NCBI GenBank assembly: GCA_027941995.1
Contig: CP115966.1
Location: forward strand, 2,108,001-2,172,000
DNA: 64,000 nt
Reading direction: 5' to 3'
Source of the DNA: Erythrobacteraceae bacterium WH01K
GTDB lineage: Bacteria > Pseudomonadota > Alphaproteobacteria > Sphingomonadales > Sphingomonadaceae
Shown here: piece after piece, positions 58,637 through 64,000 of the stretch
Numbering within the stretch: the first letter of the stretch is position 1
Layout of the letters: every line of letters begins with the position of its first letter
The notes under the pieces: model-generated
The model's input: only the letters and a program-made list of their open reading frames with translations
What the model was told of the DNA's origin: nothing
Database searches by the model: none
Translations under genes and position numbers: made by a program

Positions 58637-59209
58637 ATGACGGTTCAGACCTCCCAGATTCGCCTGCGCGCCGCGCTTGCCGTTGGTGCCGCCGCTATGC
58701 TCGCCATGCCTGCCCAGGCCTCCGCGCCCGGTTCGGAATATGTCTCCGCGCCTGTGGAGCAGGGGATTGCCCCCGACCTGGACGAAGCCTTCGCCCCGTT
58801 CGACGAACTGCCCGACGCACCGGCGCCCGCCGGCAATGTCGTCGACCTCACCACCATCGATCCGCCGATCGAGGAAGCGCCCGAGCCGGAACCGGTGGAC
58901 ACAGCCAGCGGCCGCTCGCTCGGCTCGGGAATCGCATCCTATTACGGCCGCCGCTTCCATGGCCGCCGCACCGCGAACGGGGAGCGGTTCAACATGAACG
59001 CGATGACCGCCGCCCACAAACGCCTGCCCTTCGGCAGCAAGGTGCGCGTGACCAATACCGGCAATGGCCGCTCGGTCATCGTGCGCATCAACGATCGCGG
59101 GCCGTTCACCCCGGGCCGCGTGCTCGATCTCAGCCGGGCCGCAGCGCAAAAGATCGGCCTGGTCCAGCGCGGCCACGGCACGGTGGAGCTGGAGCTGATC
59201 ACCAGCTGA
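58637..59209 (+). CDS. rlpA: RlpA-family septal ring lytic transglycosylase
   Basis: The 190-aa protein has a signal peptide ([17 protein letters not shown]), an acidic/proline linker and a double-psi beta-barrel ([23 protein letters not shown]..., [18 protein letters not shown]) with the catalytic His/Asp region. RlpA degrades glycan strands lacking stem peptides at the division site. No SPOR domain is present. Start ATG 58637; the ribosome site is weak. Confidence 0.9.
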   Translation: MTVQTSQIRLRAALAVGAAAMLAMPAQASAPGSEYVSAPVEQGIAPDLDEAFAPFDELPDAPAPAGNVVDLTTIDPPIEEAPEPEPVDTASGRSLGSGIASYYGRRFHGRRTANGERFNMNAMTAAHKRLPFGSKVRVTNTGNGRSVIVRINDRGPFTPGRVLDLSRAAAQKIGLVQRGHGTVELELITS

Positions 59210-59461
59210 CCGGGAGGCGCGCAACCCCTACCCGCCCCCCTGTAGGACGGTTCCGGCGCGCTCCATCCGAAAATCCCCCGCGCCGGGTGACACAAGTGAC
59301 ACCGCGCCCCTGCGTGTCATCCCTTGCAAAGCGCGCATTTCCGCGAGGTCCAGCGCCGTGCACCGGCCGCCGCCGAAACAGGGCGCCGCGCATGAATATT
59401 TCCTACAAATCCAACACGCCGCAGGCCGCCCGGACCCGCACCGGCGAGGCCGCGACCTGCG

Positions 59462-60067
59462 CTATTTGCGCCCGCGCTTCTTCCGGTATTCCACGATGTC
59501 GGCATACCAGCTGGTCTTCAGGAAGCCGCTTTCCAGCTTGCGGCCCTCTTCCCGGTCGGTGATCGGCCCGCCTGTCACCGGCAGGCTCTCCCCCTCCTCC
59601 CAGTCGAAGCCCGCCCACTCGATCCGCTCCAGCAAGGCCTCGAAGCCGGGTGAGGTATATTCGCGCGCGACCTGCATGCGTCCCAGCTCCCACGGGTTTT
59701 GCAGGATCCACTGCGCCAGGCGGTTGTCGTATTTGCGGTGCGTGCCGACCAGTTCGCCGCCGTGATAATGCGGCACCTCCTCGCCATTGACGGCACGGTC
59801 CATGACCGCCTGCGCCAATTGAGAGAAGCCCAGCTCCAGCGCCGTTTCCCAGCCGAGGTCGAAAGGCGTGCCGCGCAGCCGGTTGCGCAAGACGTAGGCC
59901 GACTGGCGCGACATGCCCACCGCCTTCGCCGCCTGGCTGACCGATTGCGAGGCGGCAAGTTCGCGCAGGAAGACGACCATCTTACGCCGCGACCACGACC
60001 TGTGATTGCGGGCCTTGTGATCGCGCTTGGCCGGAGGGGTTGCGGAGGTGTCGGGCGTGTCTGTCAT
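59462..60067 (-). CDS. Sphingomonad-type helix-turn-helix protein, unknown function
   Basis: The 201-aa protein begins with a low-complexity, basic N-terminus and has a helix-turn-helix-like block (AASQSVSQAAKAVGMSRQSA then YVLRNRLRG). The rest is soluble with a DFGWETALEL-like centre and a basic C-terminus (YRKKRGRK). I recall similar uncharacterised proteins in sphingomonads but know no function; DNA binding is inferred from the HTH. ATG 60067 is the most likely start, with 60100 as an alternative. A TGTAGGACA element lies 104 bases upstream. Confidence 0.65.
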   Translation of the reverse strand: MTDTPDTSATPPAKRDHKARNHRSWSRRKMVVFLRELAASQSVSQAAKAVGMSRQSAYVLRNRLRGTPFDLGWETALELGFSQLAQAVMDRAVNGEEVPHYHGGELVGTHRKYDNRLAQWILQNPWELGRMQVAREYTSPGFEALLERIEWAGFDWEEGESLPVTGGPITDREEGRKLESGFLKTSWYADIVEYRKKRGRK

Positions 60068-60282
60068 GGGGGCGATGTCCTTGGGCAAGAAAGCGGGCAT
60101 GGACCCGCGCGGCAGCGCTGGAAGGGGCAGGCGCCGGCGGGTCCCCCCGCCCCTAACCGCGCGAGCGCCCTGTAGGACAGCAACAAAAAGCAAGCGGTTT
60201 TCCGGCAGCCATCCGCCCGTTTCGCCCGTTGGAGGCAGGTGCATTCCTGCAATTTTGCAGATCGGTCCGGAGGACACCCGCC

Positions 60283-60519
60283 ATGTTTACCCAGCTCGAC
60301 CCGCCCCTCCCCGTCATCGTGTTGGACCGCGGGAAGGGCCTGGCCATGGCGGTCATCGATTACGGGCCGGAGCACAATTTGATCTGGGTCACCGCGATCG
60401 ACGACACGGGCGAAATCTGGTGCGCACCCAATCCGAAGGTGCGGATGCAGACCAACTGGACCATGGGGCGCGACGCACCGGTGGCCCGCGAGGGAACTGG
60501 CGATCCCGTCGCCGACTAG
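60283..60519 (+). CDS. Small conserved sphingomonad-type protein
   Basis: The 78-aa product (MFTQLDPPLPVIVLDRGKG...) has a strong GGAGG ribosome site before ATG 60283 and a compact beta-rich pattern (VIDYGPEHNLIWVTAIDDTGEIWCAPN). I recall similar short proteins in sphingomonads; function is unknown. The frame opens earlier at 60229 but without a ribosome site. Confidence 0.65.
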   Translation: MFTQLDPPLPVIVLDRGKGLAMAVIDYGPEHNLIWVTAIDDTGEIWCAPNPKVRMQTNWTMGRDAPVAREGTGDPVAD

Positions 60520-60612
60520 CGCCGAGACAGAGCGCCCATCGCGCCGCGATCAGCGTGCGCGAGCAAGCGAACTAAGACTCAGCACACGAACAAATTATGG
60601 GAAGCGAAAGAA

Positions 60613-60714
60613 CGGTCGGCGACCAGCCGACCGCGTTGCGAAGCACTGCCGAAGGCAGAACGGCGACCGCCCGCCGCCGCTTATGCGGCGAAGCAAGGAG
60701 CACGGACGTGCTCC
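60613..60714. repeat. Row of four perfect hairpins downstream of the small minus-strand gene
   Basis: CGGTCGGC/GCCGACCG (60613-60633), CTGCC/GGCAG (60646-60658), CGCCGC/GCGGCG (60675-60690) and GGAGCACG/CGTGCTCC (60697-60714). They follow the stop of the 57-aa gene on the minus strand and could form a 3' UTR or a mobile palindromic repeat. Confidence 0.7.
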
Positions 60715-60724
60715 GCCCGCAGGG

Positions 60725-60898
60725 TCAAAACAAACTGACTCTTCCCAAAACCACCAGCTCGTTACGCGCATGCCGCGCCTTCAACGCAGCACTCTGCACC
60801 GGACGCGCGCCAATACGGCCAGCGTCCACATGCCCCAGCCACGCACGCGCGGCAGCGAAAGGAAGCGGATGGTTGCTCGGATAGATCGGAAAAGACAT
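60725..60898 (-). CDS. Small basic protein (57 aa) with structured leader
   Basis: The frame MSFPIYPSNHPLPFAAARAW... ends LGRVSLF and has AGGTGA five bases before the ATG. No family is recognised. The evidence for a real gene is the leader it shares with the ORF at 61120, in which a hairpin covers the ribosome site, and the hairpin row after its stop. It is rich in Ala and Arg with no membrane segment. Confidence 0.5.
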   Translation of the reverse strand: MSFPIYPSNHPLPFAAARAWLGHVDAGRIGARPVQSAALKARHARNELVVLGRVSLF

Positions 60899-60962
60899 CG
60901 GTTCACCTGTGATCGGTTTTCAGGGAACCGGACCAGTTATACGATGCGCGGCGTGTAGGACA
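60896..60962 (-). promoter_or_regulatory. Leader module A: TGTCCTACA element plus SD-sequestering hairpin
   Basis: Read on the minus strand, TGTCCTACA (60962-60954) is followed by TATAAC, then GGTTC (60929-60925) that can pair with GAACC (60904-60900) inside AGGTGAACC, just before the ATG at 60898. The pairing would hide the ribosome site. Confidence 0.55.
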
Positions 60963-61120
60963 GCACTACCGACCAAACCGCATTGCGAGGCATGCGAGTC
61001 GGACATGGCCGAGTACTGGAAAATTTTTGGACAACTCGACCCACCGGGGCGAGAACGCGGTGTGCCCCTCCCCGCGAGGACCGGCGGTGGGGCGGCTTCG
61101 ATGGTGGCGAGAACGTTCAT
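60920..61120 (-). CDS. Possible small protein behind leader module B
   Basis: A 66-aa frame (MNVLATIEAAPPPVLAGRG...) starts at ATG 61120 with GAGGTGA upstream. It is listed because its leader duplicates that of the 57-aa gene; the frame itself is proline- and serine-rich, runs into leader module A and resembles no family, so it may be the remnant of a longer gene cut by rearrangement. Confidence 0.3.
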   Translation of the reverse strand: MNVLATIEAAPPPVLAGRGTPRSRPGGSSCPKIFQYSAMSDSHASQCGLVGSAVLHAAHRITGPVP

Positions 61121-61179
61121 GGTTCACCTCATGGGTTTGAGTGAACCGGATTAGGTGTACGGATTTGGGTAGTAGGACA
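61118..61179 (-). promoter_or_regulatory. Leader module B: second copy
   Basis: GTGTCCTACT (about 61180-61171), then a spacer and GGTTCAC (61147-61141) pairing perfectly with GTGAACC (61127-61121) ahead of the ATG at 61120. Most positions of module A recur, including the CCGGTTC and AGGTGAACC blocks. Confidence 0.55.
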
Positions 61180-61216
61180 CCACTTTGGTTCCAATGGAGG
61201 CGCCGTGGCCCTACAT

Positions 61217-63313
61217 TTACCAAGAATGAACCTTCCGCAATACTTGCTGCATTCCTTCTGGTTCGAACCCATCATCTGCCATTCGAGTAATGATGAGGTT
61301 TCGAAAGGGCTCGTACGCGACACCAAGCTCGACCCTTGAAACGAACCTTTTCAGGATAGGTCGGCCTGGAATTGTGCCTCGCCACGATCCATCCGCAAAG
61401 CTCGCATCCAAGCGGTCGTTTTCCTGAGTTACAAATTCAGCGAGGCGCTCTTCAGAAGCAGCGCCAGTCGTTAATTCATTAATTCTTTTAACCGATCCTT
61501 GAATCGACGCATTGATCGATTTGGCCAAATCTTCTGCGCTCTTGTCGACACCTATATTGATTGCGCGGATCATTGTGTCATTCACGTGATCTTGCAGCTT
61601 CATGCGCAGCAGTTCGGGTCGAATTTCACGAGCGCACTCTCGAAGTTGATCCAACACCTTATCTTCGGTGAACTCTTTCCCTAAGCCAAGGGAATGCATG
61701 GCCTTCAATACGTACTGTGGCTCCAGAAGATAATTCTCGATGTGATAAACATCCCACGAGAACAGATCGACCTTCTCCTTTGCAGAAGGGTCAAATTCGT
61801 CCGTATCGCGATCGACAATTGCGTAAAATTTCGTGTCGATACCTTTCTCGGCACCCGACGCTAGGGTTTCCAGCAGCGCCTTAACACGAACCTTGTTAGT
61901 ACCCGAAAGTAGATTCACTTCTGCTGCAAACTCAGGGAAAAGCGTTGACACACATTGAATATCAAATTCCGCGTCGCCTCCGCCTTCTAAGATGACCGCC
62001 TTCGCGCCAGGCTTATAAGCGGCGACATCGCCAACTAAGTCGACAATCGCAGCATCCATCGCGTCGCCGACCTTGATCGTCTTCAATTGGCCTTGCTGGG
62101 AAACGGCAGACGTCGAGGGCACCATATGGAACACGTCGTATCCCGTCTTGCCAACGACTTCTCGCAGCAAGGCATCAGAGTGCGATACGAGCCACATTTG
62201 GTTATTGAGCGCTACCGTAAGGTGCTTGCGATAAAATTGCGGCAGTCCCCGAATTAGTCGCGGGTTCAAATGCAGCTCGGGCTCATCTAGCAGAATTATC
62301 GAGTCTTTAGGCGCCGTATTTCGCATTCGAAGATAGCCATACAAGACTTCCTTCTCACCGGAACTTAGCTCGTCCAAATCGTGAGTTGCCTCTGCACCAA
62401 CCTGAACCGGGAAGTTGAGGTTTCCTTCACCAGTCGGCTGGGGTCCCAGGAACTTCTTATCGGGAAAGAAAGTGTCGAACAGCTCTTTAAGAGTGTCGGT
62501 TAAGGGTGGCGTCTTAGAAACGCGCCCTTCACTCGCGGCAGAGAGCATGTCTTGAATAAACGCAGAGGCAAGCTCTGTCTTAACGTTGCCGTACTTTGAA
62601 TTATAGTTGTAGAGCGAACTTTGACGCTTTTGCTCTTGACGGCTTTGATCGAAATGCAGGGTTACATTCTGAACATTGTCCCGCGTGTAGAGCCGCATCG
62701 GTCCATGATAGTCGATGACACCGATATGAGGCGGATCGTAAGTGTTGAACAGCACAGACAGAAGAATGGAATCTCTGACTTGTATGCCAGAATGGGGATG
62801 CGAGATAATTTCGCCGATGTGCTTGTCTTGAGAAAGTTCATCTTTGAACTTTGGCATCAATTCTGCGACTTTTTGATCGACCTCAGGCTGTCTTTCTCGA
62901 AACTGCGCCGAATAGCGAACCTGCGTATAGAACCCGTAGTTAAAAGCATCTGGCAGTATCGTCCGCCAAACTGCTTGTGACAGGAGGTCATGCGCATTGG
63001 TATTTATATAGCTCTTCTCGTCGTCAGATAGCGTGAATGCACTTGTAATCTGCAACGGCTTATTTTTGTCATTGAAGAGCTTTATAAGATCTTGCTGAAG
63101 CCTAGAAGGGTTGACTTGAAACTCGCCAAACCACTGCTGCACCTCATTCTGCTGGTATCCACCATATATGGACTTCAGAAACCGGATCGCGTCAAAAACG
63201 CAGGATTTTCCCGATCCGTTCGGCCCCGCGATTACGACTGTATCACCTAAATTATCGAAACGAGCGGAACGAATTCCCCTAAAATTGTCGATCTGCAAAG
63301 TTTCGATTTTCAT
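61217..63313 (-). CDS. Fused ABC-type ATPase/TOPRIM (DUF4435-like) protein, candidate anti-phage defence (PARIS/OLD-like)
   Basis: The 698-aa protein has an AAA/ABC-type ATPase half: Walker A GPNGSGKS (30-37), signature ELSSGEKEV (315-323), Walker B IILLDEPE (339-346) and the switch His in VSHS (376-379). From about 435 it has a TOPRIM-type half: Glu in ILEGGGDAEF (443), the D-x-D of VDRDTDEF (501-503) and the HIENYLL block (524-530) typical of DUF4435. AriA (ATPase) and AriB (DUF4435) of PARIS are known as separate or fused proteins, and OLD nucleases share the layout. The gene is markedly AT-rich against its surroundings, with a poly-A-rich weak ribosome site, and sits alone beside uvrA, so it is probably acquired. 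No second gene or phage trigger gene is seen. Fused PARIS is the best guess, not proven. Confidence 0.8.
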   Translation of the reverse strand: MKIETLQIDNFRGIRSARFDNLGDTVVIAGPNGSGKSCVFDAIRFLKSIYGGYQQNEVQQWFGEFQVNPSRLQQDLIKLFNDKNKPLQITSAFTLSDDEKSYINTNAHDLLSQAVWRTILPDAFNYGFYTQVRYSAQFRERQPEVDQKVAELMPKFKDELSQDKHIGEIISHPHSGIQVRDSILLSVLFNTYDPPHIGVIDYHGPMRLYTRDNVQNVTLHFDQSRQEQKRQSSLYNYNSKYGNVKTELASAFIQDMLSAASEGRVSKTPPLTDTLKELFDTFFPDKKFLGPQPTGEGNLNFPVQVGAEATHDLDELSSGEKEVLYGYLRMRNTAPKDSIILLDEPELHLNPRLIRGLPQFYRKHLTVALNNQMWLVSHSDALLREVVGKTGYDVFHMVPSTSAVSQQGQLKTIKVGDAMDAAIVDLVGDVAAYKPGAKAVILEGGGDAEFDIQCVSTLFPEFAAEVNLLSGTNKVRVKALLETLASGAEKGIDTKFYAIVDRDTDEFDPSAKEKVDLFSWDVYHIENYLLEPQYVLKAMHSLGLGKEFTEDKVLDQLRECAREIRPELLRMKLQDHVNDTMIRAINIGVDKSAEDLAKSINASIQGSVKRINELTTGAASEERLAEFVTQENDRLDASFADGSWRGTIPGRPILKRFVSRVELGVAYEPFRNLIITRMADDGFEPEGMQQVLRKVHSW

Positions 63314-63376
63314 TTTTTCTTTCTTTTTAAAAAATTGTCACTTTGTTTCATTATCAGGCCTTAAGGTCATGTCAAC

Positions 63377-64000
63377 CTACTCCGCCGCTTCAGCCTGCCG
63401 CGCTAACATCGGCGCAAGATAGCGCCCCGTCCAGCTCGCCTCGACCGCCGCGACCGACTCAGGCGTCCCCTCCGCAACGACCTCCCCGCCCCGCACACCG
63501 CCATCCGGGCCGAGGTCCAGGATCCAGTCAGCCGTTTTGATCACGTCCAAATTGTGCTCGATCACCACCACGCTGTTCCCCTGGTCCACCAGCCGGTGGA
63601 GCACTTCGAGGAGTTTGCGGACGTCCTCGAAATGCAGGCCGGTGGTGGGTTCGTCGAGGATGTAGAGCGTCTGGCCGGTGCTGCGTTTGCTCAGTTCCTT
63701 GGCCAGCTTCACCCGCTGCGCCTCGCCGCCCGACAGCGTGGTCGCCTGCTGGCCGACCTTGACGTAGCCCAGCCCCACCTCGTTCAGCATGTGCATCTTG
63801 TCGCGGATGGGGGGCACGGCCTTGAAGAAGGTTTCCGCGTCCTCCACCGTCATGTCCAGCACGTCGGCGATGGAGTGGCCCTTGAACTTCACCTCCAGCG
63901 TCTCGCGGTTGTAGCGCTTGCCGCCGCATTCCTCGCAGGTGACGTAGACGTCGGGCAGGAAGTGCATCTCGATCTTGATCAGGCCATCGCCCTGGCATGC
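63377..64000 (-). CDS. uvrA: Excinuclease ABC subunit A, C-terminal part cut by window edge
   Basis: UvrA recognises DNA damage in nucleotide excision repair with UvrB. The visible C-terminal 207 residues contain the zinc finger remains ([14 protein letters not shown]), the ABC signature [15 protein letters not shown], Walker [12 protein letters not shown] and IEHNLDVIK. The gene continues beyond 64000; its start and any LexA box are outside. Confidence 0.97.
   Translation of the reverse strand, partial: ACQGDGLIKIEMHFLPDVYVTCEECGGKRYNRETLEVKFKGHSIADVLDMTVEDAETFFKAVPPIRDKMHMLNEVGLGYVKVGQQATTLSGGEAQRVKLAKELSKRSTGQTLYILDEPTTGLHFEDVRKLLEVLHRLVDQGNSVVVIEHNLDVIKTADWILDLGPDGGVRGGEVVAEGTPESVAAVEASWTGRYLAPMLARQAEAAE

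Noticed and set aside
54341-59224. A 1627-aa minus-strand open frame across cytochrome b to rlpA
   Set aside because: It is the complementary frame of five well-identified plus-strand genes (msrP-like, cfa, argG and others) and has no recognisable domain.
60597-60884. Plus-strand 95-aa frame in the hairpin region
   Set aside because: It runs through the four-hairpin row and opposite the 57-aa minus-strand gene; the composition is Arg/Ala/Thr-rich shadow text.
1-64000. CRISPR arrays, insertion sequences, rRNA operons or prophage genes
   Set aside because: No regular spaced repeats, transposase, integrase, rRNA or phage structural genes were seen in reading both strands.

Overview
The window is chromosomal DNA from an alphaproteobacterium, most likely a Sphingomonadales member of the Erythrobacteraceae (Erythrobacter and relatives). 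The evidence is: high GC with dense head-to-tail genes and many GTGA/ATGA overlaps; CckA and CpdR of the CtrA cell-cycle pathway; perfect alphaproteobacterial LexA boxes (GTTC-N7-GTTC); a KefB/C-type antiporter, a SapC protein and a GNAT-nitrilase fusion; and a chromosomal class B1 metallo-beta-lactamase of the type known from Erythrobacter litoralis. No rRNA, insertion sequence, integrase or CRISPR array was seen. One tRNA (Val, GAC) is present.

Layout. 1-3.2 kb: a YdbH-like envelope protein (cut by the left edge) divergent from radC. 3.3-11.4 kb: purB, then a tightly packed run lapA-pyrF-bla-trpF-trpB-trpA-accD-folC, with an NDM-like lactamase inside housekeeping biosynthesis genes. 11.4-25.6 kb: an AmpG-like permease, a Rieske oxygenase, rRNA modification genes (RsuA/RluB type, rsmD), a GFA protein, a secreted W/Y-rich protein, an SOS-box pcrA/uvrD helicase, rhlE, an FAD-linked dehydrogenase, sapC, an N-formylglutamate amidohydrolase and cpdR. 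25.7-27.6 kb: tRNA-Val followed by a lower-GC acyltransferase. 27.6-33.3 kb: an NAD(P)-binding protein, icd, the GNAT-nitrilase fusion and a CPA2 antiporter. 33.3-45.8 kb, mostly minus strand: alaS, a methyltransferase, recA with LexA box, cckA, DUF2062, smpB, a decayed S9 peptidase, a zinc-peptidase-like lipoprotein and dapA. 45.9-57.8 kb: a lytic transglycosylase, greB, an outer-membrane barrel, rlmN, a methyltransferase, a MOSC protein, a FolM-like SDR, a cytochrome b plus molybdopterin oxidoreductase pair, cfa and argG.

57.8-63.3 kb is the unusual part. It holds an 830-bp gap with a GC-rich, hairpin-dense stretch ending in an intrinsic terminator (a candidate large non-coding RNA), then rlpA, a DNA-binding-type protein, small sphingomonad-type proteins, two copies of a leader whose hairpin covers the Shine-Dalgarno sequence, a row of four hairpins, and an AT-rich gene for a fused ABC-ATPase/TOPRIM (DUF4435-like) protein resembling single-gene PARIS/OLD anti-phage systems. 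uvrA is cut by the right edge.

Themes: DNA repair under SOS control (recA, pcrA; uvrA at the edge), cell-cycle phosphorelay (cckA, cpdR), cell-wall turnover with beta-lactam interplay (bla, ampG-like, lytic transglycosylase, rlpA), and a small accessory island with a probable defence gene. Start sites were chosen from Shine-Dalgarno matches, family length and overlap. All identifications come from motif reading and memory of families; no database search was run.
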